A stretch of 64,000 bases of DNA from Blastococcus carthaginiensis (GCF_030731085.1 NZ_JASNFN010000002.1:186001-250000), one strand, 5' to 3'; positions 45,768 to 54,898 are shown, numbered from the stretch's first letter. Made by a program: numbers and translations. The notes: generated by a model from the letters alone, not told the origin.

Positions 45768-46445
45768 ATGTCCCGGTCTGTGCTGATCATCGAGGACGAC
45801 CCGCGGATCCGGCGCATGCTGCAGCTGACCTTGCAGCGGGAGGGCCTGGAGGTCACCGAGGCGGCCACCGGCGAGGACGGCCTGGCGCGGCTCGGGGAGA
45901 CGTCCTTCGACGTCATCCTGCTGGACCTGATGCTGCCCGGGAAGGACGGCTTCGAGGTGTGCCGGGAGATCCGGCGCTCCTCGAACGTCCCCGTCATCAT
46001 GCTCACGGCCCGGTCGGACAGCCACGACGTGGTGGCCGGCCTCGAGGCCGGGGCCGACGACTACGTCTCCAAGCCGTTCGTCGTCAAGGAGCTCTCCGCC
46101 CGGATCCGGGCGCTGGCCCGCCGCAGCCGCGCGCCCGAGCCACGCGTGCACCTCACCGTCGGCGACCTGGAGATCTCGCCGACCGAGGGCACCATCACGC
46201 GCGACGGCGCGATGCTGAACCTGACCCGCACGGAGTTCCGGCTGCTGTGCGAGCTCGCGGTCGACCCCGGCCGGGTGCTCAGCCGGGAGGAGCTGCTCGA
46301 GCGGGTCTGGGGCTACGACTACTTCGGCGACTCCCGGCTCGTCGACGTCCACATCCGCAGGCTGCGGAAGAAGATCGAGCCCGACCCGTCGAACCCGGCG
46401 CTGGTGATGACCGTCAGGGGCATGGGCTACCGGGTCCCTGGGTGA
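45768..46445 (+). CDS. Response regulator, OmpR/PhoB-type
   Basis: A 225-residue protein from ATG 45768. Receiver motifs: IIEDDPRIRR (acid pocket), phosphorylated Asp in VILLDLMLPGKDGFEV, VIMLTARSDSHD and the Lys in DDYVSKPFVVKEL. The winged-helix Trans_reg_C domain follows (LTRTEFRLLCELAVDPGRVLSREELLERVWGYDYFG, DVHIRRLRKKIEPD in pieces). It is close to actinobacterial AfsQ1/CseB-type regulators. It overlaps the sensor-kinase gene by GTGA, and a GerMN lipoprotein gene follows the kinase. Confidence 0.93.
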   Translation: MSRSVLIIEDDPRIRRMLQLTLQREGLEVTEAATGEDGLARLGETSFDVILLDLMLPGKDGFEVCREIRRSSNVPVIMLTARSDSHDVVAGLEAGADDYVSKPFVVKELSARIRALARRSRAPEPRVHLTVGDLEISPTEGTITRDGAMLNLTRTEFRLLCELAVDPGRVLSREELLERVWGYDYFGDSRLVDVHIRRLRKKIEPDPSNPALVMTVRGMGYRVPG

Positions 46446-47884
46446 CGGCGCCGGTCGACGGGGCCACGTCCCCCGGCTCGGGTGCCGCACCGGTGCGCCG
46501 CGCTCCCTTCCGGCTCGCCACCCTGCGCGCACGGGCGACGGCCGCCTTCACCGCGGTCACCCTCGTGCTCTCCTCGGTGGTGGCGGTGGCGGTGTGGGTG
46601 GCGGTGTCGCAGTTCCTCCTCCTGCAGCGCGAGCGGGTCACCCTCGTGCAGACCGCCGACAACGCCGCCCAGGTGCAGCGTTCGCTGGCCACCGAGGGCC
46701 TGGGCGTCGCCCAGGTGCTCGCCCAGCTGCCACGCGAGACGGGCTCCACCTCGCTGCTCGTGGACGGCGGTGCCTGGAGCACCACGTCGCTGCTCGTCGG
46801 CCGCGACGACCTGCCCGAGCAGCTGCGCGAGCTGGCCGTGGCGGGCACGCCGGTCCGGCAGCGCATCGAGCTCGACGGCGAGACGGTGATGGCCGTCGCG
46901 GTGCCGCTGGCCGAGCTGGGGTCGGCCTACATCGAGGTCTTCCCGCTGGGCGAGCTGGACCGGACCTACCGGGTGCTGGCCACGGTGCTCGCGGTCTCGG
47001 TCCTCGGCTCGGTACCGCTGGCCCTGGTGGTCGGGTGGTGGGTGACCGGCCCGGCGCTGCGCCCGCTCGACCGGATCTCCGCCGCGGCGGCGGCCGTCGC
47101 CGCCGGCGCGCTCGACACCCGCATCGACCCGCGCGGCGACCCGTCGCTGGCTCCCATCGCCGCCTCGTTCAACCAGACCGCCGAGGCGCTCGAGCAGCGG
47201 GTACGCAGCGACGCGCGCTTCGCCGCCGACGTCAGCCACGAGCTGCGCAGCCCGCTGACGACGATGCTGGGGGCGCTGGACCTGGTCGAGGCCACCGCCG
47301 ACTCGGGCGACGCGGAGCAGGCCGAGGCGCTGGTGCTCCTCCGCTCGGAGGTCGAGCGGTTCGAACGCCTGGTCGCCGACCTGCTGGAGATCTCCCGGGC
47401 CGACGCCGGGAGCCCCGACATCGCCCTGGAACCCGTGCAGCTGTCCGCGCTCGTCCGGGAGGTCGTGGGGCGGCACCGGCTGGACGGCACGACCGCGGCG
47501 CTGCTCACCGTGCACCCCGACGCCGCGGAGGTGCTGGTCTGCGTGGACAAGCGCCGCCTGGAGCGGGTGCTCGGCAACCTGATGGACAACGCCGACAAGC
47601 ACGCCGGCGGCGTCACCGGGATCACGGTCACCCGGGTCGGGGACCTCGCGCAGGTGACCGTGGACGACGCCGGCCCGGGCGTGGCCGCGGCCGACCGCGA
47701 CCGGATCTTCGACCGGTTCGCGCGGGGAGCGGGCAGCCTCCGCACCCGCACCGAGGGAGCCGGGCTCGGGCTCGCCCTCGTCAGCCGCCACGTCCGCATG
47801 ATGGGAGGCGCGGTGCACGTCGAGGACGGTCCCGACGGCGGCGCCCGGTTCGTCGTGGCCCTGCCCGTGGAGGCCGCGCCGTGA
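46442..47884 (+). CDS. Two-component sensor histidine kinase
   Basis: A 480-residue protein from GTG 46442 (GTGA overlap). Two membrane helices (VTLVLSSVVAVAVWVAVSQF near residue 40; VLAVSVLGSVPLALVVGWWV near 185) bracket an extracytoplasmic sensor domain. A HAMP region (GPALRPLDRISAAAAAVAAG) leads to the H box DVSHELRSPLTTMLGAL and the ATPase domain with NLMDNADKHAGG, DDAGPGVAAADRDRIFDRF and GAGLGLALVSRH. Phosphoryl transfer to the adjacent regulator is expected. The signal is unknown; the downstream lipoprotein may modulate sensing. Confidence 0.92.
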   Translation: MTAPVDGATSPGSGAAPVRRAPFRLATLRARATAAFTAVTLVLSSVVAVAVWVAVSQFLLLQRERVTLVQTADNAAQVQRSLATEGLGVAQVLAQLPRETGSTSLLVDGGAWSTTSLLVGRDDLPEQLRELAVAGTPVRQRIELDGETVMAVAVPLAELGSAYIEVFPLGELDRTYRVLATVLAVSVLGSVPLALVVGWWVTGPALRPLDRISAAAAAVAAGALDTRIDPRGDPSLAPIAASFNQTAEALEQRVRSDARFAADVSHELRSPLTTMLGALDLVEATADSGDAEQAEALVLLRSEVERFERLVADLLEISRADAGSPDIALEPVQLSALVREVVGRHRLDGTTAALLTVHPDAAEVLVCVDKRRLERVLGNLMDNADKHAGGVTGITVTRVGDLAQVTVDDAGPGVAAADRDRIFDRFARGAGSLRTRTEGAGLGLALVSRHVRMMGGAVHVEDGPDGGARFVVALPVEAAP

Positions 47885-48465
47885 GGGCGCTCGCCGTCGT
47901 GCTGTGCCTGCTCGCGGTGCTCACCGGGTGCGGCGTCGAACCGCAGCCGGAGCCCGAGCGCGTCGCCGTCCCCACCGCGACGCCCGGCACGGCGACGCCG
48001 CGGCCCGGCGACGCCGGGCCGGAGGTCGTCGTCTTCTTCGTCCGCGGGGCCGCGCTGGCACCGGTCCCCCGGGCGACGACGACGGTCACCCCGGGAAGCG
48101 CCGTCGCCCTCCTCGCGACCGGTCCCACGCGGGCGGAGGTCATCGGCGGCCTGCGCACCGCCGTGGCGCCGCAGTCCATCGTGGCGGACGAAGGCCTGCC
48201 CGGCGGCATCACGGCGGTGAGCGTCACCGAGGAGTTCGCCGGGATCACCGGCGGCAACCAGCTGCTCGCCGTCGCGCAGGTGGTCTGGACGCTGACCGAG
48301 CTGCCCGGCACCACCCGGGTGCGCTTCCTCATCGAGGGTTCGCCGCTCGAGGTGCCCACCGACGACGGGCTCTCCGACGAGCCGGTGGGCCGTGACCAGC
48401 TCCTGTCGGTGGCCCCACCCGGCACCCCCCGAACCCCGGCCTCCGGCCCGACGAGCGAGGACTGA
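47881..48465 (+). CDS. GerMN-domain lipoprotein
   Basis: A 194-residue protein from GTG 47881 (GTGA overlap with the kinase). Signal RALAVVLCLLAVLTGC with lipobox LTGC, Cys near residue 17. The mature part has the GerMN/LpqB-like pattern EVVVFFVRGAALAPVPR, AVALLATGPTRAEVIGGLRTAV, GGNQLLAVAQVVWTLTELPGTTRVRFLIEGSPLEVPT (pieces). In related operons (mtrAB-lpqB, cse) such lipoproteins tune kinase activity at the membrane. Tail is Pro/Ser-rich. Confidence 0.88.
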   Translation: MRALAVVLCLLAVLTGCGVEPQPEPERVAVPTATPGTATPRPGDAGPEVVVFFVRGAALAPVPRATTTVTPGSAVALLATGPTRAEVIGGLRTAVAPQSIVADEGLPGGITAVSVTEEFAGITGGNQLLAVAQVVWTLTELPGTTRVRFLIEGSPLEVPTDDGLSDEPVGRDQLLSVAPPGTPRTPASGPTSED

Positions 48466-48469
48466 GCCC

Positions 48470-49840
48470 GTGAACGAGATCAACCCGGTCAGCCGGCTGT
48501 GGCGGCTGATGCACAGCGCGCTGTGGCCGATCCCGCTGCTGACGCTCACGCTCGCCGTCGCGCTGGGCATCGGCATGCCCATCGTGGACGGGTACCTCGG
48601 CACCAGTGGGCCGGCGTCGCCGCTGAACTTCGTGTTCGGTGGCGGCCCCGCCGCGGCGCGCGACCTGCTGGCGGCGATCGCGGGCTCGCTCATCTCCGTG
48701 ACCGGTGTGGTCTTCTCGCTCACCGTCGTGGCGCTGCAGCTGGGCAGCAGCCAGTACTCCCCCCGCCTGCTCCAGACCTTCGCCACCGACCGCGTGGTCC
48801 AGCTCAGCCTGGCCCAGCTGACCGGCACCTTCGTCTACGCCCTCACCGTGCTCCGGACGGTGCGCACGGCGGAGGCCGCGGCGGGTGACGACTCGTACGT
48901 GCCCCGGCTGTCGATCACCCTGGCGTTCGTCTTCGCGCTGGGCAGCGTGACGGCGCTGGTGGTGTTCCTCGGCCACCTGGCCCGCTCGCTGCGGGTCGAG
49001 ACGATGCTGCGCGACGTCCACGCCGAGGCGACGCAGGCGGTGACGGACGAGGAAGATCCCGAGCACACGGGGGCGCTGCCCCCGGGCCAGGGCACCCCGG
49101 TCGAGGCCACCCGCAGCGGTTTCGTCGTGCGCATCGACGTCGAGCACCTGGTGCGGACGGCCCGCGACGCCGGGGTGGTCCTCGCCCTCTCCCCCCGCAT
49201 GGGCGACGCCGTGGTCGCCGGCACGCCGCTGGCCGAGGTCTGGCGGCGCGACGGCGGGGCCGACGGCGACCCCGGGTCGCTACGCGACGCGGTGAACGAC
49301 GGCGTGAGGCTGTCCTACGAGCGCAGCCCCGAGCAGGACGCGGCCTACAGCCTGCGCAAGATCGTCGACATCGCCGGCCGGGCACTGTCCCCGGGGATCA
49401 ACGACCCGACGACCGCCGTGCACGCCCTCTCCCACGTCTCCGCGCTGCTCGGCGACCTCCTCCCCCGCCGCAGCACCGTGCGGGCCTGGCGGGACGACGA
49501 CGGCACCGTGCGGCTGCTCGTGCCGAGGTGGACCGCCGACGAGCTGCTCACCGTGGGCCTGGAGGAGCCGCTGCAGTACGCCTCGGGGCAACCCGCGGTC
49601 CTGCGCCGGATCGCCGGGCTGCTGCACGAGCTGGCGTGGCGGGTGCGGGGTGAGGGTCTCGACCACGCGCTGCGCGCCCTGCTCGACCGCACCGTGGAGC
49701 AGGCGCTGGAGAGCACCGCGATCGACAACCGCGAGACGAACGCCTGGCGGTCGGCGGTCGAGGGCGCCCTGGCCGGCCGCTGGTCGCCCGCCCGGCGGCT
49801 CAGCTCCGAAGCGCAGCCGTCGGATGCGCCGACCGGCTGA
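48470..49840 (+). CDS. DUF2254 membrane protein
   Basis: A 456-residue protein from GTG 48470, four bases after the lipoprotein stop. Four N-terminal helices (LWPIPLLTLTLAVALGIGMPIV; LIAxxISVTGVVFSLTVVALQLGSSQYSPR-type region; LTGTFVYALTVL; ITLAFVFALGSVTALVVFLGHLA) match DUF2254, with SQYSPRLLQTFATDRVVQ as its hallmark. The C-terminal half is cytosolic (DIAGRALSPGINDPTTAVHALSHV). Function unknown; genomic link to a two-component operon suggests cotranscription. Confidence 0.85.
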   Translation: MNEINPVSRLWRLMHSALWPIPLLTLTLAVALGIGMPIVDGYLGTSGPASPLNFVFGGGPAAARDLLAAIAGSLISVTGVVFSLTVVALQLGSSQYSPRLLQTFATDRVVQLSLAQLTGTFVYALTVLRTVRTAEAAAGDDSYVPRLSITLAFVFALGSVTALVVFLGHLARSLRVETMLRDVHAEATQAVTDEEDPEHTGALPPGQGTPVEATRSGFVVRIDVEHLVRTARDAGVVLALSPRMGDAVVAGTPLAEVWRRDGGADGDPGSLRDAVNDGVRLSYERSPEQDAAYSLRKIVDIAGRALSPGINDPTTAVHALSHVSALLGDLLPRRSTVRAWRDDDGTVRLLVPRWTADELLTVGLEEPLQYASGQPAVLRRIAGLLHELAWRVRGEGLDHALRALLDRTVEQALESTAIDNRETNAWRSAVEGALAGRWSPARRLSSEAQPSDAPTG

Positions 49841-49982
49841 TCGCCGGATCGTCGACCGCCGGGGTGCGCCTCACAGCTGCGGGCGCACCCCGAACTCCCG
49901 GATCAGGTCGTCGGAGTGCAGCGGGCCCTCACCCACCATGGCGGAGCGGCCGGCGCCGCGGCAGCCGGGGCGCCGTCCGTCG

Positions 49983-50465
49983 TCAACTCGCCATGACCTG
50001 GGGGGAGGCCACCTTGAGGTGCGCGTTGGCCCACCGCGCCTGACGCAGCGCCTCGGGATGGCAGCGCTGGCTGAGCTCCAGCAGCTCCTGCTTCTTGTTC
50101 GACTGGGCCCCCTGCGCCAGGACCTCCCAGTCCAAGGAGACACCCGCCGCCTCGCGGTAGAGGTGGCGGAGGTCGGCGAGCAGCAGCAGGCCCGGTTCCG
50201 GCCGTCGTCCGATGAGGTCGGACGTCCGCTGCTTCATCGTGGCCAGCAGGCCGGGGTCCTCGGACGCCTCCGGGTCCAGGTCGAGACCGAAGTCGCGGCC
50301 GACGTGCGCCAACCCGGCGACGTGCTCCCGGGACCACTTCGCCATGTCCCGGGTGATGTAGAAGACGTCGTGGTCGGCCTTGTGCTTGTCCGACATGGAC
50401 GTCAGCACGGTGACCAGGTGGTTCTCCGACGCGTGCAGCGTCTCGATCGCCATGCCGAGCTTCAT
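49983..50465 (-). CDS. Helical protein coupled to the molybdopterin oxidoreductase
   Basis: A 160-residue protein from ATG 50463-50465, in an ATGA overlap with the upstream oxidoreductase gene. It is almost entirely helical (MAIETLHASENHLVTVLTSMSDKHKADHDVFYITRDMAKWSREHV in pieces) with repeated His/Glu/Asp residues, resembling a four-helix, ferritin-like layout (first-helix E, second-helix H and D/H). I do not recognise a named family. The tight coupling suggests a partner, chaperone or electron/metal carrier for the molybdoenzyme. Confidence 0.65.
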   Translation of the reverse strand: MKLGMAIETLHASENHLVTVLTSMSDKHKADHDVFYITRDMAKWSREHVAGLAHVGRDFGLDLDPEASEDPGLLATMKQRTSDLIGRRPEPGLLLLADLRHLYREAAGVSLDWEVLAQGAQSNKKQELLELSQRCHPEALRQARWANAHLKVASPQVMAS

Positions 50466-52921
50466 GCCTGTCCTCCCACCAGCTCCTGTGCGCGGGCGCT
50501 GTCCCCGCCGACGGTCGGGGGCACGGCGCCGGTGACCGGTGCCGACCCCGTGGTCGTGGGAGCAGGGGCGGGCTTCCCCTTCCCCGAGGCCACGCGCTCG
50601 ACCTGCGCCGCCGCTGTCTTGAAGATCGGTTGCTTGGACACCGGGTCCCAGTCGGTGACGGTGAGCTCGTTGGCCGCCCGGCCGGCCTCCTTCTTCTTCG
50701 GCTGGGAGCCCTTCTCGGTGTCCCAGTAGCCGTAGTGGAAGGGGAGGAAGAGCACGCCGGGCCGGACACCGCTGATCCGCAGCCGGGCCCGCACCCGGCC
50801 GCGGGGGGTGGTGACCTCCAGGACGTCGCCCTCCGTGAGGCCGCGGTCGGTGGCGTCGCTCGCCGACATCTCGACCCAGACCTCCGGTGCGGCGGCGTCC
50901 AGCTGCGGGGCCCGCGCCGTCTTGGTGCGGGTGTGGAAGTGGTAGAGCGTGCGGCCGGTGATCAGCTGGAACGGGAACTCCTGGCTGGGCATCTCGTGCG
51001 GCCCGGTGTACTCGGCCGCCTTGAGCACCGCCCTGCCGGTCGGGTTCAGCGCCTTGTACTCGGTCTCCTCGACCGGGGCCCCGGTGATCATGTCCCGGCC
51101 GTAGCTCTCGCAGTACTCGGGCTGGGCCCAGAACTGGCCGTCGACGTAGATGCGCTCGGTGCCGTCGGGGTGCTCGTCGTTGCACGGCCACTGGATGCCG
51201 CTGCCGCCGCGCAGCTTGTCGTAGGACATGCCGCTGTAGTCGCACGGCCGGCCCCGGCTGCACTCCTTCCAGCCCTCGAAGGCGCCCTCTGCGTCCGACC
51301 ACTTCACCAGCGGTGCGCCGTCCTTGTCCTCCAGGCCCAGCCGGTGCGCGAAGTCGAGAAGGATGTCCAGGTCCGGCCTGGCCTCGCCCGGCGGCTCCAC
51401 CGCCTTCTCCGAGAGGTGCACGGTGCGGTCGACGTTGGTGAACGTGCCGGTCTTCTCACCCCACGTCGCCGCGGGGAGGACGACGTCGGCCAGCTGCGCG
51501 GTCTCGGTCAGGAAGATGTCCTGCACCACCAGGAACAGCCGGTCCTGCGCGAGGACCTCCCGGATCCGCGCCAGCTCGGGCAGCGACACCGCCGGGTTCG
51601 TGGCGGTCACGTACATGAAGCGGATCGTGCCCTCTTCGATGTACCGCATCATCTGCATCACGTGGGTCGGTGGCGCGTAGTGCGGGATCTCCATCGGGTC
51701 GACGTTCCAGACCCGCGCGAGGTCCTGGACGTGGCTGTCGTTGGACCAGTTGCGGAACGCCGGCAGGTCGCCGTCGGCCCCGGCCTCGCGCGTGTTCTGC
51801 GCGGTCGGCTGGCCGTTCATCTGCAGGATCCCGCAGCCCGGCTTGCCGAGCATGCCGCGGATGACGTTGATGTTGTTCACCGAGACGGCGGCGGCCGAGG
51901 CCTGGTGGGACTGGTAGAAGCCCTGGAGCACCGTGGACAGCAGCCGCTCGGCCTGCCCGAGGACGCGGGCGGCCTCCCGGATCTGCTCCGCCGGGACGTC
52001 GCACACCTCGGCGGCCACCTCCGGGGTGTACTCCTCCGTCATCTTCTCGAGCTCGTCGAAGCCGACGGTGTGCGCCTGGATGTACTCCCGGTCGATCCAG
52101 CCGTTGGCGATGATCTCGTGGATCAGCGCGTTCATCAGCATCACGTTGGTGCCCGGCCGCGGGGCCAGGTGCACGGTGGCCGCCCGCGCGACCGGTGTCA
52201 TCCGAGGGTCGACGCAGACGACCTTCGGCGGGTTCGGGCCGGCCAGCCGGTCGAGCACGCGGGTCCACAGCACGGTCTGGGTCTCGGCCATGTTGTGGCC
52301 GTAGAGCGCGATGACGTCGGCGTGGTCGATGTCGCTGTAGGAGCCCGGCTGACCGTCGCAGGCGAAGGTCTCCTTGAGCGCCGCGGCCGCGGTGGCGGTG
52401 CACAGCCGGGTGTTGCCGTCGACGTGGTTGGTGCCGATGCCGCCGTGGGCGATCAGGCCGAGGGTGTAGTACTCCTCCAGGAACAGCTGCCCGGTCGTGT
52501 AGAAGCTGATCGCACTCGGGCCCTGCTCCTCCAGCAGCTCCGTGCACCGGCCGGCCACCGCGCTCATCGCGGTCTCCCAGTCGGTCTCGACGAGCTTGCC
52601 CTTCCTGCGGATCAACGGCTTGGTCAGCCGCTCGGGTGAGTTGTTGGCCTGCCAGCCGAACAGGTCCTTGGGGCCGAGCCGCCCGTGGTTGACCCGGTCG
52701 CCCTCCCGGCCGCGGACACCGACGATCCGCTCGTCCTTGACGGCGATGTCCAGCGCGTCACCGTTGGAGTGCAGGATCGACGCCGACTGGACCCAGCGAT
52801 CGACGTCCTCCTCGGTCAGGCCGTCGGCGAGGTGGGTGTCCACCCTCGTGGGCCAGCTCTCGCCCGGTCCGTACGGGGTCCGGGTGCCCCAGGGTTCGGC
52901 GATCCGATCGATGCGCTGCAC
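50462..52921 (-). CDS. Molybdopterin oxidoreductase (nitrate reductase/formate dehydrogenase-like) lacking the 4Fe-4S ligands
   Basis: An 819-residue MopB-family enzyme from ATG 52919-52921. In relatives the N-terminus has a Cys motif near KDGRIVKVRG; here the aligned positions are S48, H51, D55, and G83 in GRLGPKDLFGW, so no 4Fe-4S cluster can form. The likely Mo ligand C174 (NTRLCTATAAAA) and bis-MGD-binding segments (GHNMAETQTVLW, VDPRMTPVARAA, NNINVIRGMLGKPGCG) are intact. The C-terminal Molydop_binding domain ends in a Pro/Thr-rich tail. Substrate unknown. A helical protein gene follows by overlap. Confidence 0.88.
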   Translation of the reverse strand: MQRIDRIAEPWGTRTPYGPGESWPTRVDTHLADGLTEEDVDRWVQSASILHSNGDALDIAVKDERIVGVRGREGDRVNHGRLGPKDLFGWQANNSPERLTKPLIRRKGKLVETDWETAMSAVAGRCTELLEEQGPSAISFYTTGQLFLEEYYTLGLIAHGGIGTNHVDGNTRLCTATAAAALKETFACDGQPGSYSDIDHADVIALYGHNMAETQTVLWTRVLDRLAGPNPPKVVCVDPRMTPVARAATVHLAPRPGTNVMLMNALIHEIIANGWIDREYIQAHTVGFDELEKMTEEYTPEVAAEVCDVPAEQIREAARVLGQAERLLSTVLQGFYQSHQASAAAVSVNNINVIRGMLGKPGCGILQMNGQPTAQNTREAGADGDLPAFRNWSNDSHVQDLARVWNVDPMEIPHYAPPTHVMQMMRYIEEGTIRFMYVTATNPAVSLPELARIREVLAQDRLFLVVQDIFLTETAQLADVVLPAATWGEKTGTFTNVDRTVHLSEKAVEPPGEARPDLDILLDFAHRLGLEDKDGAPLVKWSDAEGAFEGWKECSRGRPCDYSGMSYDKLRGGSGIQWPCNDEHPDGTERIYVDGQFWAQPEYCESYGRDMITGAPVEETEYKALNPTGRAVLKAAEYTGPHEMPSQEFPFQLITGRTLYHFHTRTKTARAPQLDAAAPEVWVEMSASDATDRGLTEGDVLEVTTPRGRVRARLRISGVRPGVLFLPFHYGYWDTEKGSQPKKKEAGRAANELTVTDWDPVSKQPIFKTAAAQVERVASGKGKPAPAPTTTGSAPVTGAVPPTVGGDSARAQELVGGQA

Positions 52922-53018
52922 GTGCGTCCTCCACGAGTTCGACGGGGGTTCCAGACCCGCCTGTGCCCCGCGGGCCCCCGACCCGAACGTGCGCCCCGGC
53001 GAGCTGACACGGCCTCGT

Positions 53019-53051
53019 CACATCTGCTGCCGCCGCACGCGGCAAGATGTG
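53019..53051 (-). terminator. Hairpin between the DUF421 end and the molybdoenzyme start
   Basis: CACATCT (53019-53025), GC, TGCCGC (53028-53033), CGCAC loop, GCGGCA (53039-53044), AGATGTG (53045-53051): a 13-base stem with a two-base bulge. It lies 17 bases beyond the DUF421 stop on its strand. It is the likely end of that transcript; it might also be an operator for the molybdoenzyme promoter region. Confidence 0.55.
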
Positions 53052-53068
53052 CACGGGACGCGGGGAGA

Positions 53069-53605
53069 TCAGGTCTGCGCGCCGCGGCGGCGGGCGTCGG
53101 CCCCCGCCACCCCCTCGAGCGCGGCGCCGGTACCGTACTTCTCCGCCGGGATCACGCTCAGCGAGCCGTCACTCTCCAGCACCACCGCGGCGACGTCGGC
53201 CAGGTCCCCGGATCCCGAGGAGCGGACCGCCTGGCGGATCTCGTCGAGGCTCATCCGCTCGGTCCGCATCGCGTCCTGGAGGGGCTCGCCGTTGCGGAGC
53301 ACCAGCCTGGGCCGTGCAGTCACCACGTTGCGGAGCCCCGGCCGGCGCGTGGTGACCCAGGCCACGACGGTCTGCAGGACCGCCAGCAGCGCGAGCGCGA
53401 GCGCGCCCTCGGTCCACGAGACATCTGAGCTGAGCAGGATTGTGGCCAAGGTCGAGCCCAGCGCGACGGTGACGATCAGGTCGAAGGCGTTCAGCTTGGC
53501 CAGGGTGCGCTTGCCCGTCGTCCGGAGTAGGACGACCACGGTGATGTAGGCGGCCCCGCCGACGAGCAGAACGCGGACGAGGTCGGAGACGCTGTCGAAC
53601 CACAT
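53069..53605 (-). CDS. DUF421 (YetF-type) membrane protein
   Basis: A 178-residue protein from ATG 53603-53605, with AGGGGG seven bases upstream (GTG 53609-53611 is too close to it). Three helices (LVRVLLVGGAAYITVVVLLR; DLIVTVALGSTLATILL; ALALALLAVLQTVVAWV) are followed by a cytosolic domain with LVLRNGEPLQDAMRTERMSLDEIRQAVRSSG, the DUF421 signature. Members are linked to spore coat or envelope functions in Bacillus; role here unknown. It follows the antiporter gene by nine bases and is likely cotranscribed. Confidence 0.85.
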   Translation of the reverse strand: MWFDSVSDLVRVLLVGGAAYITVVVLLRTTGKRTLAKLNAFDLIVTVALGSTLATILLSSDVSWTEGALALALLAVLQTVVAWVTTRRPGLRNVVTARPRLVLRNGEPLQDAMRTERMSLDEIRQAVRSSGSGDLADVAAVVLESDGSLSVIPAEKYGTGAALEGVAGADARRRGAQT

Positions 53606-53614
53606 GCCCACCCC

Positions 53615-54898
53615 CTACCCGTCGCTGCCGGACGACGACCCGGAACGGTCGTGGTCCTGGTCCCGGCCCTCCTCCGCACCCTCGTCCCTGCCCTTCGGGC
53701 CGGCCAGCGCGCGGTAGGCGACGCGCCCCGGCGTCGCCGTCAGGCCGTGCACCACGGTGCTGACCGCGACGACCAGCGTGCCGGCGACGAGGACCACCGG
53801 GTCGATCGCCAGCCGTTCGGACTCCAGCGTCAGGTAGAACAGCGCGGACACCCCGATCGGCCCGAACCAGCCGAGGTAGGCGGCATCCGGCCGGGCCAGG
53901 TGCAGCGGGCGGCGGAGCAGGTAGACCACCGGCGGCCGGCGCAGCAGCAGCACCAGGACGGCGAACAGCAGCCCGCTCCAGCCCAGGGTGCGCCACTCCG
54001 CCCACGGCAGGATGGCCCCGAACGCCAGGAACAGCGGGAGGACGACGAACCGGTTGACCGCCTCGTCGATCCGGACGTCGGCCTCGCGCTCCCGCCCGGT
54101 GCTCACCGCGTTGAAGGCGAGCCCGCAGACGAAGACGGCGAAGATCCCGTCGACGTGGATCAGCCCGCCCACCCCCAGGGTGGCGAAGGCCAGCACGATC
54201 GTGAACACCAGTTCGGGCCCCGGGTCGGTGGCCCCGTGGTCGGCACCGGCCTTGAGGGCCTGACCACCGAGCCAGCCCAGGAACGCCCCCAGCAGCAGCG
54301 CACCGACCACGTCCCAGAGCGTCTCGAGCAGCGCACCACCCATGGACAGCGGACCGGCCAGCGCCAGCGCGACCAGCACCAGCGCGAGGGCCAGCCCGTC
54401 GTTGGCGCCGGACTCCAGGGAGAGGACCTGCCGGTCGCGGCCGGGCAGGTCCTCCTCGGCGGGCTTGCCGGTGGTGACGGTGGAGGCGAGCACCGGGTCG
54501 GTCGGGGTCAGCGCGGCGCCGATCAGCGCGGCCACCCCGAGCCCGACGCCGAGGGTGAGCGCGGCGAGCCCGGCGGTGACGACCGCCATGGCCGGCATGA
54601 CCACGGCCAGCAGGAGCAGCACCGGCCGCCAGCGGGCGCGCGCGGTGCGGAACGGGTAGCGCAGCGCGACGGACATGACCGAGACGGCGAGCAGGAGGCG
54701 GGCCGCGGTGTGCAGCCACGCGTGGTCCTCCAGCAGGTCGGGCAGGGGCAGGACGCCGAGCACCGCCGGGCCGAGGAGGACCCCGATGGCCAGAGCGAGG
54801 AGCGGCTCGCTGACCGGGAGGCGACGGATCCGCTCCGACCAGGCGGCGGCGACGAGCGCGAGAGCGCCCGCCGCCACCAGGAGCACGTCGACGGTCAC
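53615..54898 (-). CDS. Cation/proton antiporter (CPA1-type)
   Basis: A 427-residue protein from GTG 54896-54898. About twelve helices; ALTPTDPVLASTV is the conserved CPA1 TDP motif, and LSLESGANDGLALALVLVAL the ND motif with the exchange Asp. A C-terminal hydrophilic tail (GRDEGAEEGRDQDHDRSGSSSG) is cytosolic. It exchanges Na+ or K+ for H+ in the membrane. No regulatory NhaK/TrkA domain is present. It is followed at nine bases by DUF421. Confidence 0.9.
   Translation of the reverse strand: MTVDVLLVAAGALALVAAAWSERIRRLPVSEPLLALAIGVLLGPAVLGVLPLPDLLEDHAWLHTAARLLLAVSVMSVALRYPFRTARARWRPVLLLLAVVMPAMAVVTAGLAALTLGVGLGVAALIGAALTPTDPVLASTVTTGKPAEEDLPGRDRQVLSLESGANDGLALALVLVALALAGPLSMGGALLETLWDVVGALLLGAFLGWLGGQALKAGADHGATDPGPELVFTIVLAFATLGVGGLIHVDGIFAVFVCGLAFNAVSTGREREADVRIDEAVNRFVVLPLFLAFGAILPWAEWRTLGWSGLLFAVLVLLLRRPPVVYLLRRPLHLARPDAAYLGWFGPIGVSALFYLTLESERLAIDPVVLVAGTLVVAVSTVVHGLTATPGRVAYRALAGPKGRDEGAEEGRDQDHDRSGSSSGSDG

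Noticed and set aside
53615..53620. GGGTAG as an alternative-sigma promoter of DUF421
   Set aside because: It contains the antiporter stop codon and no GTTC/GTTT lies at the right distance; kept only as part of the general GGGTAG pattern.
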